NCBI GenBank assembly: GCA_046350935.1
Contig: JAXLZK010000009.1
Coordinates: forward strand, 1-64,000
Length of the DNA stretch: 64,000 nt
DNA from: Nitrobium sp046350935
Lineage (GTDB): Bacteria; Nitrospirota; Thermodesulfovibrionia; Thermodesulfovibrionales; Dissulfurispiraceae
Direction of reading: 5' to 3'
Part shown: positions 49,981 to 57,902 of the stretch, piece after piece
Position numbering within the stretch: the stretch's first letter is position 1
How the letters are laid out: every line of letters begins with the position of its first letter
Program-made: the position numbers and the translations under genes
Notes under the pieces: model-generated
Databases searched by the model: none
What the model was told of the DNA's origin: nothing
Seen by the model: the letters and a program-made list of their open reading frames with translations, nothing else

Positions 49981-50700
49981 TCACGCCGTCAGCATTTCGA
50001 GGGAGATGAGCTCCAGCGCCTTGATGGGATCGTCCTGCTTCAGGATCCCCCGGCCCATGACGATATAGTCGGCCCCCTCCCGGATCGCCTCGCGGGGGGT
50101 GGCGGTGCGCCGCTGGTCATCCGGAGCCACCCAGGAGGGCCGAATGCCGGGAGTGACCACGAGGAACTCCCTGCCGCACAGCTCCTTTACCATGGCAATC
50201 TCGTGGGGAGAGGCAACCACTCCGTCCAGTCCTGCTTTCCGGGCGAGGAGGGCAAGATGTTTCACATGGGCCTTGAGCCCATGGGGAACGCACAACTCGC
50301 TTTTCAAGATGCCGTTGTCGAGGCTCGTAAGGGCGGTGACCCCGATGATCCTGGGCCGGGTCAGCCCCTCCCGTGCGCAGACCTCCTCCACGGTTTCCCT
50401 GCATTTCCTCATCATTTCCGTACCGCCCGACGCATGGACGTTGAACATAAAGACGCCGAGCCGGGCGGCCGCCGCGGCCGCCTTCGCAACGGTGGTGGGA
50501 ATGTCGTGAAACTTGAGGTCGAGGAAGACCCTCTTGCCCTTTCCGTGTATCGCCTCCACTACTCCGGGTCCGGCCGAGACGAAAAGCTCGAAGCCCACTT
50601 TGAAGACGCCCGCGTACTCTCCCAGGCTGTCCACTATTTCCAATGCACGACCCGCGTCGGATACATCCAGCGCGATAATCAATCTCTCTTTCCAGGGCAT
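49981..50700 (-). CDS. pyrF: Orotidine 5'-phosphate decarboxylase
   Basis: A 239-residue TIM-barrel enzyme converting OMP to UMP. The catalytic Asp-Lys-Asp tetrad is in FLDLKFHDIPTTV (about 58-70), preceded by KVGFELFVSAGP, and the C-terminal phosphate site is VTPGIRP and ADYIVMGRGI. The ATG at 50700 has GAGG seven bases upstream; the longer open frame is not used. It lies 20 bases after dcd on the same strand, forming a pyrimidine nucleotide operon. Confidence 0.97.
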   Translation of the reverse strand: MPWKERLIIALDVSDAGRALEIVDSLGEYAGVFKVGFELFVSAGPGVVEAIHGKGKRVFLDLKFHDIPTTVAKAAAAAARLGVFMFNVHASGGTEMMRKCRETVEEVCAREGLTRPRIIGVTALTSLDNGILKSELCVPHGLKAHVKHLALLARKAGLDGVVASPHEIAMVKELCGREFLVVTPGIRPSWVAPDDQRRTATPREAIREGADYIVMGRGILKQDDPIKALELISLEMLTA

Positions 50701-50719
50701 AGCGCAACCTCGTCGATCA

Positions 50720-51268
50720 TTATAGTTTCGGCAGGGTGATCCCCCTCTGCGCCTGATACTTTCCGGCCTTGTCCCGGTAGGATGTCTCGCAGGTTTCCGC
50801 GGACTGCAGGAACAGCAGCTGTGCGATTCCCTCCCGGGCGTATACTTTTGCCGGAAGAGGGGTGGTGTTGGAAATCTCGATCGTGACATGCCCCTCCCAC
50901 TCCGGCTCCAGGGGAGTGACATTCACCACAAGGCCGCACCGTGCATAGGTGGACTTGCCGAGGCAGATCACCAGCACTTCCCGGGGGATTCTGAAGTATT
51001 CGAGAGAAGCGGCGAGGGCGAAGGAGTTGGGAGGGATGATGCAGATGTCCCCCTTGAAGTCGACAAAGCTCTTGGGATCGAAACGCTTCGGATCGACGAC
51101 CGTGCTGTTGATATTGGTGAAGATCTTGAACTCGTCGCCGACGCGCATATCGTACCCGTAGGAGCTGACTCCGTAGGAAATCACCCCTTTGCGGACCTGG
51201 CTCTTATTGAAAGGCTTGATCATGCCCTGCTGCGCCATCTCCCGTATCCATCTGTCGTTCTTAACCAT
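50720..51268 (-). CDS. dcd: dCTP deaminase
   Basis: A 182-residue homotrimeric enzyme that makes dUTP from dCTP. Signatures: YGVSSYGYDMRVGDEFKIF, DICIIPPNSFALAASLEYFRIP, GKSTYARCGLVVNVTPLEPEWEGHVTIEISNT (split; includes the catalytic Glu in TPLEPEWEG) and a C-terminal region with GKYQAQRGITLPKL. The start ATG 51268 has GGGGGAG five bases upstream. It is the first gene of dcd-pyrF. Confidence 0.96.
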   Translation of the reverse strand: MVKNDRWIREMAQQGMIKPFNKSQVRKGVISYGVSSYGYDMRVGDEFKIFTNINSTVVDPKRFDPKSFVDFKGDICIIPPNSFALAASLEYFRIPREVLVICLGKSTYARCGLVVNVTPLEPEWEGHVTIEISNTTPLPAKVYAREGIAQLLFLQSAETCETSYRDKAGKYQAQRGITLPKL

Positions 51269-51370
51269 TAAAACTCCCCCGGTAAGCGGTTGATTCAGTG
51301 TAAAAAGCGAGCGGGTATAGCATAGCACGGGCACCCCTGCTGAAACAACGAGAGGCGCGACGTCCCCCGT

Positions 51371-51437
51371 GCAATCGCATCAAAATGTGTGGTCAGTACG
51401 TATCTCCTTGAGAGTGCCTCGCTCCGCTCGCAATGAC
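51371..51437 (-). repeat. 67-bp REP-like repeat, inverted copy
   Basis: Read on the minus strand: GTCATTGCGAGCGGAGCG, AGGCACTCTC, 23 bases, ATTTTGATGCGATTGC. The same order and spacing occur at 35422-35488. It lies close to the scaffold gap, and repeats of this kind often break assemblies. Confidence 0.7.
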
Positions 51438-51484
51438 TGTCAGTGCGAAGAGCTGTCTCCTAAAACAATCCTGTCGTTCTCCCT

Positions 51485-51584
51485 NNNNNNNNNNNNNNNN
51501 NNNNNNNNNNNNNNNNNNNNNNNNNNNNNNNNNNNNNNNNNNNNNNNNNNNNNNNNNNNNNNNNNNNNNNNNNNNNNNNNNNNN
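51485..51584. other. Assembly gap (100 N)
   Basis: Exactly 100 unknown bases, the usual placeholder for a scaffold join of unknown true length. Order of the flanks is not confirmed by sequence, so gene content here may be missing. Confidence 0.98.
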
Positions 51585-51626
51585 GGGGAGCACGGGTCGA
51601 ACCGGCGGGTGGATGGCATGGTGCAT
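51585..51626 (-). CDS. Start of a gene truncated by the gap, unknown product
   Basis: On the minus strand an ATG at 51626, with AAAGGAG about eight bases upstream, opens 14 codons (MHHAIHPPVRPVLP) before entering the N run. The ribosome site is strong, but the peptide is too short to identify and no frame can be assigned beyond the gap. It could be a small gene or a chance start. Confidence 0.3.
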
Positions 51627-51708
51627 CGCAGTGACTCCTTTCGGCGGAAACGCCGGCAGCTTGCTTTTATTGTATCATAACTACGACCCCGTTCCTGCCG
51701 CTGTTCCC

Positions 51709-52182
51709 TTAACGGAAGACCGTCCTGCCGTCGAGACTGATGCTCCTCTCGTAATCGGAACTGCCGGTTTTTTTGAATTCGTTCAAGTCCGAAAGCCTGA
51801 AGCGGAGGGAGACCAGCTTGTAGGCCTCCCTCACGGGTATATGGCGTACCAGGCTGTCCAGAGCTTTGAAGATGGTCTCTTGCATGTTTTTGGGCATTTT
51901 CTTCCGGCTCGCATGCTGGGCGATCATCGCTTTCGCCTCGTCGAGGGTCATCCCGGAACCGGCATAGGAGGACTGCATCCTCATCAACTCCGCGTCGCTT
52001 ATCGCATCGGGCCGCTCGACGATAAAGGCGACGGTCACCTTCTCCTGCTCTCCTTCTGCTGAAGAGGAGTGCGCGGGAGCCTCGTGCTCCCCGGCAGGCA
52101 TTTCCTCCTGCGGGTCGAAGAGGCAGCCAGCTCCGGAGCAGAGCAGCGCCAGACACCCGAAAAAATAAAGGAACTTTCTCAT
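51709..52182 (-). CDS. Lipoprotein of unknown function
   Basis: A 157-residue protein with a lipoprotein signal: basic start, hydrophobic FLYFFGCLALLCSG and lipobox SGAGC (Cys20), followed by a Pro/Glu/Ser-rich linker. The rest is helical and charged (SDAELMRMQSSYAGSGMTLDEAKAMIAQHAS), without a recognised domain. The SurA/parvulin-like N-region resemblance is too weak to assign. The start at 52182 has no close partner gene. Confidence 0.68.
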   Translation of the reverse strand: MRKFLYFFGCLALLCSGAGCLFDPQEEMPAGEHEAPAHSSSAEGEQEKVTVAFIVERPDAISDAELMRMQSSYAGSGMTLDEAKAMIAQHASRKKMPKNMQETIFKALDSLVRHIPVREAYKLVSLRFRLSDLNEFKKTGSSDYERSISLDGRTVFR

Positions 52183-52354
52183 CTTCCCTCTTGGCCTCGA
52201 GGGAGGATAAGCAAATATGTTACCAGCCGGCGTTCTATTTTAGCGATTGATTTAAAAGGTGTTTCTTCTGGGCACTGGCTGCTGCATTCCTACATGGCAG
52301 GGAAAAATGCCCTGTTTGATGGAATTCTTCCAATGAGGGGGGGAACAGACGGGG

Positions 52355-53005
52355 TCACACCGCCTTTTTTACGAAGATCTCCCCGGCGAGCTCGGGATCG
52401 ATGGCGATGGTCGTCTCATCGACCTGGAGGACGACGGATGGCTTCCGCTGGAGGAGACGTATGGTGGTTCCGGGAATGATGCCGATGGAGCTTAGGCGGC
52501 TTATCCGGGCAGCTTCTGACGGGGTGATAAACACGATTTTCCCCTGCTGCCCCACCTCGAAGTCAGTGAGCCGCACCACCACGGGACGTACATCCACCGT
52601 GTACTTCTTGCAGCACTCCCCCCGGGGGATCGGTTTGCCGTGGGGGCAGGTGGGGGGGTGCCCGAGAAAGGTGCAGACGCTGTCGGTAAGCTCCTCGCTC
52701 AGGATATGCTCCATCCTGCAGGCATCCTCGCATACCGCATCCTGCGGGAGGTCGAAAACGTCGGTAAAGAGCCGTTCAGCAAGCCGGTGCCGCCTGACGA
52801 GGCCGCGCGCACAACGACTTCCCTTCTCGGTCAACGTAATAAGGGGCTCCTCGATTGAAGCCAGCCCGTCGGCCTTCAGGGCGGAAACGAGCTGCTCGAT
52901 GTCGGGATCGTCGGAGTTCAGCTCGAAGCGCTTTATCTCCCCGTGACCCTCTTCCTTCATCACCCACAACAACTCCAGGGCTTCGTCAATCCTTTCCTTT
53001 TCCAT
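52355..53005 (-). CDS. DtxR/MntR-family metal-dependent repressor
   Basis: A 216-residue regulator: N-terminal winged-helix DNA-binding domain (about 1-65), dimerisation and metal-binding domain (HRLAERLFTDVFDL, DACRMEHILSEEL with the Cys/Glu/His ligands) and a C-terminal SH3/FeoA-like domain (about 140-216; VGQQGKIVFI, LSSIGIIPGTTIRLL). The family represses iron or manganese transport and related genes when metal is bound. A CPHGKPIP segment is typical of the iron-dependent subgroup. No transporter gene is adjacent. The choice between iron and manganese is not possible from sequence. Confidence 0.87.
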   Translation of the reverse strand: MEKERIDEALELLWVMKEEGHGEIKRFELNSDDPDIEQLVSALKADGLASIEEPLITLTEKGSRCARGLVRRHRLAERLFTDVFDLPQDAVCEDACRMEHILSEELTDSVCTFLGHPPTCPHGKPIPRGECCKKYTVDVRPVVVRLTDFEVGQQGKIVFITPSEAARISRLSSIGIIPGTTIRLLQRKPSVVLQVDETTIAIDPELAGEIFVKKAV

Positions 53006-53153
53006 CGGACCTCCCCCTCAGCCTTTCGTCGGTACACCGCAGGAAACGGTGCGGTCCCCTAATAATAAAAGACCGGGCCTCTTTTTTACAATTTTCCGGG
53101 ACACGGGAGAGGGAAGGGGCAGGAGGGGGTCCCGAAGCACGGAAGCGGGGCGC

Positions 53154-53774
53154 TTATTCAGTCGTAAAAGGCAGAGGAAGCGAAAGCACCCTCTGAAAGC
53201 TCTTCCGGTGCAGGGGGCTCGGCCCGTACTCCTGCAGTGCGGCGCAATGCGCCCTGGTGGCGTATCCCTTGTGTTTGTCGAACCCGTACTGGGGATAGAG
53301 GGCGTGGTATTCCCTCATGAGGCGGTCCCGGCGGACCTTCGCGATGAGGGAGGCTGCGGCGATCGAGGCGCTGAGGGCGTCCCCTTTGATGATCGGCCTC
53401 TGCGGAACAGGAAGAGGGGGGAGCGGGAGGGCGTCGATCAGGACGATGTCCATCGCGCTTCCGAGCGCTTCAAGCGCCGTCAGCATCGCACGGCGGGTGG
53501 CTTCCAGTATGTTGATCCGGTCGATTTCCTCTGATCCGACAACGCCTACGCCGAGGGCAAGGGCAACACGGGAGATTTCTTCGTGGAGATGCTCCCTCTC
53601 TTTCTCCGGTACGGTTTTGGAGTCGCGAATGCCCTTCAGGGGGCAGTTCCGGGGCAGGATCACCGCTGCCGCCACGACCGGACCTGCCAGAGGCCCCCGG
53701 CCCGCCTCGTCCACTCCGGCGATCACCGCGAACCCCTCCCGCCTGATGGAGTCATCGTAGGCATAGAGGTCCAT
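53154..53774 (-). CDS. rnhB: Ribonuclease HII
   Basis: A 206-residue enzyme that removes ribonucleotides from RNA-DNA hybrids. The catalytic DEDD residues are in GVDEAGRGPLAGPVVAAAV (DE) and VLIDALPL, with IIKGDALSASIAAASLIAKVRRDRLM typical of HII. It closes the ffh-rpsP-khpA-trmD-rplS cluster, 32 bases after rplS. Confidence 0.96.
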   Translation of the reverse strand: MDLYAYDDSIRREGFAVIAGVDEAGRGPLAGPVVAAAVILPRNCPLKGIRDSKTVPEKEREHLHEEISRVALALGVGVVGSEEIDRINILEATRRAMLTALEALGSAMDIVLIDALPLPPLPVPQRPIIKGDALSASIAAASLIAKVRRDRLMREYHALYPQYGFDKHKGYATRAHCAALQEYGPSPLHRKSFQRVLSLPLPFTTE

Positions 53775-53806
53775 GCGGCAACCGGAGAGCTCCGGAAGGA
53801 GAGGGG

Positions 53807-54154
53807 CTACCTCTCTCTCTCCTTTTCCTTCACCTTGGCGTCTTTCCCCTTCTTGCTCCTGAGATAATAGAGTTTCGCCTTCCTTACGCTGCCGCGCCTC
53901 AGGACTTCGATCTTGTCGATGGAGGGGGAGTGGACGGGAAAGATCCTTTCCACCCCGACGCCGAAGGAAACCTTTCTCACCATGAAGGTCTCTTTGATGC
54001 CGCTCCCCTTGCGGGCGATCACCACCCCTTCGAAGGGCTGCAGTCTTTCCTTGTCCCCTTCCACCACCTTGACATACATCCTGATGGTATCTCCGATCGT
54101 AAACTGCGTAACCTCTCTCTTGAAGCCTTCCTCAACAGCATGTATCAGGTTCAT
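53807..54154 (-). CDS. rplS: 50S ribosomal protein L19
   Basis: A 115-residue ribosomal protein at the 30S-50S interface. Conserved GDTIRMYVKVVEGDKERLQPFEGVVIARKGSG and SFGVGVERIFPVHSPSIDKIEVLRRGSVRKAKLYYLR stretches identify it. The start at 54154 has GGAGGAG five bases upstream, inside trmD: the two genes overlap by 23 bases, implying coupling. Confidence 0.97.
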   Translation of the reverse strand: MNLIHAVEEGFKREVTQFTIGDTIRMYVKVVEGDKERLQPFEGVVIARKGSGIKETFMVRKVSFGVGVERIFPVHSPSIDKIEVLRRGSVRKAKLYYLRSKKGKDAKVKEKERER

Positions 54155-54923
54155 TTCTTCTCCTCCATTTCCTCATCATTTCCGTATCTTCGGAGCAAAG
54201 CTCATCGATTATCGCACAATCCTCCCGGCTCAATGCAGCCTTTTCGAGGAGGTCGGGTCTTCTCTGCAGCGTCCGGCGCAGCGCCTCCTTGCGCCGGTAC
54301 CGCGCTATCTCCCGGTGGTTCCCCGAAAGCAGGACATCCGGCACCCTCACGCCCCGGAATTCGGGGGGGCGCGTGTAGTGGGGATAGTCGAGAAGCCCCC
54401 AGGTAAAAGACTCTTCCTTGGCGGAGTCCTCAGCTCCCAGCACCCCGGGGATCAGACGGGAGACGCTGTCTATTATAACCAAAGCCGCCAGCTCTCCACC
54501 AGTCATCACGTAGTCGCCGATCGAAATTTCCTCATCCACCAGCAGCTCCTTCACCCGCTCGTCGATCCCCTCATAGCGGCCGCAGATAAGAAGGATCCTC
54601 CTCTTCTCGTTCACGAGGGCCTCCGCCTTCCCCTGATCGAAAAGGGTCCCCTGCGGACTGAGCAGCACGGTCAGACGCCCGGCTCCGTCGGACTTTATGG
54701 ACTGCACCGCGCGGTAGAGGGGATCTATCTTCATCACCATTCCCGATCCGCCCCCGTACGGGTAGTCGTCCACGATCCGGTGCTTGTCCCCGGCGTAGTC
54801 TCTCGTGTTGTAGACCTTCACGTCGATGAGCCCCCGCTGCGCGGCTCTCTTCATGATGCTCTCGCCGAGGTAGGCCTGGAACATCCCGGGGAAGAGGGTC
54901 AGTATATCGAATCCGGCGCTCAT
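54132..54923 (-). CDS. trmD: tRNA (guanine-N1-)-methyltransferase TrmD
   Basis: A 263-residue SPOUT enzyme methylating G37 of tRNAs. Motifs: FDILTLFPGMFQAYL, VDDYPYGGGSGMVMK, GRYEGIDERV and the trefoil-knot SAM site ISIGDYVMTGGELAALVIIDSVSRLIPGVL. The ATG at 54923 is preferred; a TTG four codons earlier also keeps the frame. Normally rimM precedes trmD; here a 12-bp perfect hairpin and khpA precede it. Confidence 0.96.
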   Translation of the reverse strand: MSAGFDILTLFPGMFQAYLGESIMKRAAQRGLIDVKVYNTRDYAGDKHRIVDDYPYGGGSGMVMKIDPLYRAVQSIKSDGAGRLTVLLSPQGTLFDQGKAEALVNEKRRILLICGRYEGIDERVKELLVDEEISIGDYVMTGGELAALVIIDSVSRLIPGVLGAEDSAKEESFTWGLLDYPHYTRPPEFRGVRVPDVLLSGNHREIARYRRKEALRRTLQRRPDLLEKAALSREDCAIIDELCSEDTEMMRKWRRRNEPDTCC

Positions 54924-54939
54924 TGTCCGATGCAATAAG

Positions 54940-54966
54940 AAGGGGCGTTTGTCGCAAACGCCCCTT
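54940..54966. promoter_or_regulatory. Perfect 12-bp hairpin between khpA and trmD
   Basis: AAGGGGCGTTTG-TCG-CAAACGCCCCTT forms a very stable stem with a three-base loop in the position where rimM would usually lie. Without a T-run after it on the minus strand, it looks more like an RNA-processing or attenuation site than a classical terminator. Confidence 0.6.
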
Positions 54967-54988
54967 AACCGTCAGGAGAAACGTTTTG

Positions 54989-55219
54989 TTACTCTAAAAT
55001 CTCAAGGACGCAGCGCTTGCCGATTTTCGTGCCGGCAGCACCCAGAATGGTTCTCATGGAACGGGCGGTCTTCCCCTGCTTGCCGATCACTTTACCCAGA
55101 TCGCTTGGAGATACGCGCAGTTCGTACACAATGGTCTTTTCTCCGTCGATTTCAGTCACCTTCACTTCCTCGGGCTTATCCACCAGCGATTTCGCCATTG
55201 TCTCGATCAATGCCTTCAT
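54989..55219 (-). CDS. khpA: KH-domain RNA-binding protein KhpA
   Basis: A 76-residue protein with a single KH domain (LGKVIGKQGKTARSMRTIL, the GxxG loop being GKQG). Small KhpA proteins bind RNA, often with KhpB, and influence small-RNA pairing and cell division. It sits between rpsP and trmD, as in many bacteria. The ATG at 55219 is six bases from GGAGG; a Met one codon earlier is equally in frame. Confidence 0.93.
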   Translation of the reverse strand: MKALIETMAKSLVDKPEEVKVTEIDGEKTIVYELRVSPSDLGKVIGKQGKTARSMRTILGAAGTKIGKRCVLEILE

Positions 55220-55274
55220 CATCCACCTCCATGTCGGTTTGAGGAGTACCCACCCCGTTTCTGAGGAACCCGTA

Positions 55275-55511
55275 TTACATGCCGGCCTTTTGCAAGAGTT
55301 TCTTCACCGTGTCCGTCGGCTGAGCACCGCAATTGATCCAGTACTTGGCCCTGTCCATATTGACTTTTATGTCTGACGGCTCTGTTTTCGGATCGTAGGT
55401 CCCGATAATTTCCACAAAAGGACCATCTCTCCGGGCTCTCGAGTCCGCGACGATGATTCTATAAAAGGGTTTCTTATGGGACCCCATCCTTGTCAACCTG
55501 ATCTTTACCAC
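55275..55511 (-). CDS. rpsP: 30S ribosomal protein S16
   Basis: A 78-residue ribosomal protein with the family opening VKIRLTRMGSHKKPFYRIIVADSR and ARRDGPFVEIIGTYDPKT. The start is GTG 55511 with AGGAGG seven bases upstream. It follows ffh by about 140 bases and starts the rpsP-khpA-trmD-rplS-rnhB run. Confidence 0.97.
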   Translation of the reverse strand: MVKIRLTRMGSHKKPFYRIIVADSRARRDGPFVEIIGTYDPKTEPSDIKVNMDRAKYWINCGAQPTDTVKKLLQKAGM

Positions 55512-55654
55512 CTGTTCACCTCCTGCTTAGTAACGGGACTTTATCCTGATACACTCCCTGAAATTTTGCACCCTCTATTTTCCCAAAAGAGCAAAGCCCT
55601 CTGAAGAAAAACTGAATTTTACACTATTTCCCCGCGATGAGGCAAGGGCCGCCG

Positions 55655-56977
55655 TCAGAAGGGCATCCCCTTGGGAAGCCGGAACCCCTTTTTCCCCTTG
55701 AACATCTTCATCATCTTCTTCATTTCGAGGTACTGCTTTATGAGCCTGTTCACGTCCGCAGCCGTCGTCCCGCTCCCCATGGCAATCCTCTTCCGCCTGC
55801 TGCCGTTTATGATCTGGTGGTTCCTCCTTTCCTCCGGCGTCATGGAGTTGATGATCGCTTCGATTCTGACAAACTCCTTCTCGTCGACCTTTACTTCCTT
55901 CAGCGCCTTCCCCATTCCAGGGATCATGCTGAGGAGGTTCTCGATGGGTCCCATATTCCGTATTTTTTTCAGCTGGTCGCGCAGGTCCTCGAAAGAAAAG
56001 CTCTCCTCGATGATGCTCTTCTGGAGCTTCTCCGCCTCCTTCTGGTCGAAGGATTGCTGGGCCTGCTCGATCAGGCTGAGTACGTCCCCCATCCCGAGGA
56101 TCCTGCCGGCGACCCTGTCGGGGTAGAAGGGCTCGATCATATCGATTTTTTCGCCGGTGCCGATGAACTTGATGGGTTTGCCGGTGATGTTCCGTATGGA
56201 AAGCGCGGCGCCGCCGCGGGCGTCGCCATCCATTTTGGTGAGGATGATCCCGTCGATCCCTATCTGGTCGTTGAAGCTCTTCGCCATGGTGACCGCATCC
56301 TGGCCGGTCATGGCGTCCGCTACCAGGAGGACCTCACGGGGGCTCACCGTCTCTTTTATCCGCTTCAGCTCGACCATCAGCTCTTCATTGATGTGCAGTC
56401 TGCCCGCGGTATCGATCAGGACGATGTCCCTGCCGTCCAGCTTTGCGCGCTTCAACGCCTCCTCGCTCACCGCGACGGGGTCTTTCGTCTCCCGGGAATG
56501 GAAAACGGGGAGGTCCAGCTGCTTGCCCAGGGTTACCAGCTGGTCGATTGCGGCAGGCCGCTGCAGGTCCGCAGCGACAAGGAGGGGCCTCCTCCCTTCC
56601 TTTTTGAAAAAGCGCGCGAGCTTGGCCGTAGTGGTCGTCTTGCCGGACCCCTGGAGCCCGATCATCATAATGACCGTAGGGGGGTTGGGCGCAAGCTGGA
56701 TTCTCGTGTTCGTCGCGCCCAGGAGTTCGCAGAGAGCATCATGGACGATCTTTACGACCTGCTGTCCGGGGGAGAGGCTTTCCAGCACCTCTTTCCCCAC
56801 CGCCTTCTCCCGTATATGCTGGATAAAGTCCTTTACGACTTTAAAATTGACATCGGCTTCAAGCAGCGCAAGGCGTATCTCTTTGAGGGCGGCGTCCACA
56901 TCCTCCTCTTTGAGCAGCCCCCTGCCTTTCAGCTTTTTGAATATGGAATCCAGCTTATCGCTCAGTGATTCAAACAT
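55655..56977 (-). CDS. ffh: Signal recognition particle protein Ffh
   Basis: A 440-residue GTPase that targets nascent membrane proteins to FtsY with 4.5S RNA. N domain 1-90, G domain with P-loop GLQGSGKTTTTAKLA, DTAGRLHI, TKMDGDARGGAALS and IKFIGTGEKIDMIEPF, and a Met-rich M domain (MTPEERRNHQIINGSRRKRIAMGSG split) that binds the RNA and signal sequence. Length is typical. Start ATG 56977 follows GAGGAGAG. Confidence 0.98.
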   Translation of the reverse strand: MFESLSDKLDSIFKKLKGRGLLKEEDVDAALKEIRLALLEADVNFKVVKDFIQHIREKAVGKEVLESLSPGQQVVKIVHDALCELLGATNTRIQLAPNPPTVIMMIGLQGSGKTTTTAKLARFFKKEGRRPLLVAADLQRPAAIDQLVTLGKQLDLPVFHSRETKDPVAVSEEALKRAKLDGRDIVLIDTAGRLHINEELMVELKRIKETVSPREVLLVADAMTGQDAVTMAKSFNDQIGIDGIILTKMDGDARGGAALSIRNITGKPIKFIGTGEKIDMIEPFYPDRVAGRILGMGDVLSLIEQAQQSFDQKEAEKLQKSIIEESFSFEDLRDQLKKIRNMGPIENLLSMIPGMGKALKEVKVDEKEFVRIEAIINSMTPEERRNHQIINGSRRKRIAMGSGTTAADVNRLIKQYLEMKKMMKMFKGKKGFRLPKGMPF

Positions 56978-57190
56978 CTCTCTCCTCGTGCTTGTCGTGT
57001 ATCGATCGGCTTCCGGCGCGGCGGAGGCGGAAGGTGCACCGTATCAGCTTTCGCCGTTTGCCAACGCGTCTCCCTGAGCGGACAGGAACCCGATATATCT
57101 GTTCAGGACGGTCCCCTGCCTGCCGGCACCCCTGCCTGCGGGGCAGTGACGGTTCCCAGCCGTCCGGTTGTGAGAGGTTTCAGTAATAAT

Positions 57191-57234
57191 GAAAGAGGGA
57201 GCTTCGGAAATGTTTCCGGCACCCGCTCCCTTTT
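57191..57234. terminator. Intrinsic terminator between trxA and ffh
   Basis: Stem GGGAGC (57197-57202) pairs with GCTCCC (57225-57230), with an inner CGGAAA/TTTCCG stem; TTTT follows on the plus strand and TCTTTC on the minus strand. It probably ends trxA. The 326-bp gap also holds an 11-bp direct repeat (CCCCTGCCTGC at 57113 and 57129) and no convincing gene. Confidence 0.6.
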
Positions 57235-57303
57235 CATGTATCGAAATGAAAAAGAATAGAACTGCACCACTGCAGAACGCAGCGGAAAACTGCAGACGTC
57301 TCA

Positions 57304-57636
57304 TTAACTTCCAAGCAGCGCGTCTATCTTGGCCTTGAGCTGGGGCTTGGGGACTGCACCCACGATCTGGTCGACTTTCTGTCCGTCCTTGAAGAACATA
57401 AGGGTAGGTATTCCCATGATCTTGTATTTGCTTGCTACGTCGGGATTTTCATCCGTATTTAATTTTCCTACCTTCACCTTGCCGCTATACTCCTTTGCCA
57501 GCTCCTCGACCGTCGGGGCGACCATCCGGCACGGCCCGCACCATACCGCCCAGAAATCCACCATCACCAATCCGCCGGACTGCTCTACTTCCTGCGCCCA
57601 TGATGCACTCGTCAATTCAACAACCCCTTCTGCCAT
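57304..57636 (-). CDS. trxA: Thioredoxin
   Basis: A 110-residue thioredoxin with the active site VWCGPCRM (Cys about 33 and 36), DENPDVASKYKIMGIPTLMFF (cis-Pro) and a GAVPKPQLKAKI helix. It is the general cytoplasmic disulfide reductant. The ATG at 57636 follows AGGAGG, and a perfect-hexamer promoter lies upstream. Confidence 0.97.
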   Translation of the reverse strand: MAEGVVELTSASWAQEVEQSGGLVMVDFWAVWCGPCRMVAPTVEELAKEYSGKVKVGKLNTDENPDVASKYKIMGIPTLMFFKDGQKVDQIVGAVPKPQLKAKIDALLGS

Positions 57637-57682
57637 AATACCTCCTGCTCATTATCAGAAAGATGAACGCCCATTTAACAAA

Positions 57683-57712
57683 ATTATAGTTTTTATACCA
57701 GTGTTTTGTCAA
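57683..57712 (-). promoter_or_regulatory. Consensus sigma-70 promoter for trxA
   Basis: On the minus strand TTGACA (57712-57707), 18-bp spacer, TATAAT (57688-57683). Both hexamers are perfect, giving a leader of about 40 bases before the trxA start at 57636. Confidence 0.8.
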
Positions 57713-57902
57713 TTTTATTAAAGGATAAGTGTCGGGATATGTTACACTTTTTGCCCTTTTCCGCTCCGGGGAGAAACGCAGGACGCCCTCCCGGCGCTGC
57801 GGCGGTCCCGGTCGGAATTCCCCTCGTTTTTTTCCTAAAATTCCTTGAAATGCGATATTATATCGGGACCAGACCATTCTTCGCCGGAGGCAGGGAGTAT
57901 GT

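Noticed and set aside
51585..51615. tRNA T-arm-like sequence GGTTCGACCC next to the gap
   Set aside because: The flanking bases do not form a 5-bp T stem and no anticodon arm is visible; it also lies inside a frame with a good ribosome site.
57040..57250. Riboswitch-like structured region between trxA and ffh
   Set aside because: No match to conserved cores of cobalamin, TPP, FMN or c-di-GMP riboswitches could be read; the stems are explained by a terminator.
57044..57304. Possible 86-residue ORF overlapping the trxA stop (minus strand, TAATGA)
   Set aside because: It starts with a signal-like stretch, but the rest is low-information sequence that includes a terminator hairpin and direct repeats; no family resemblance.
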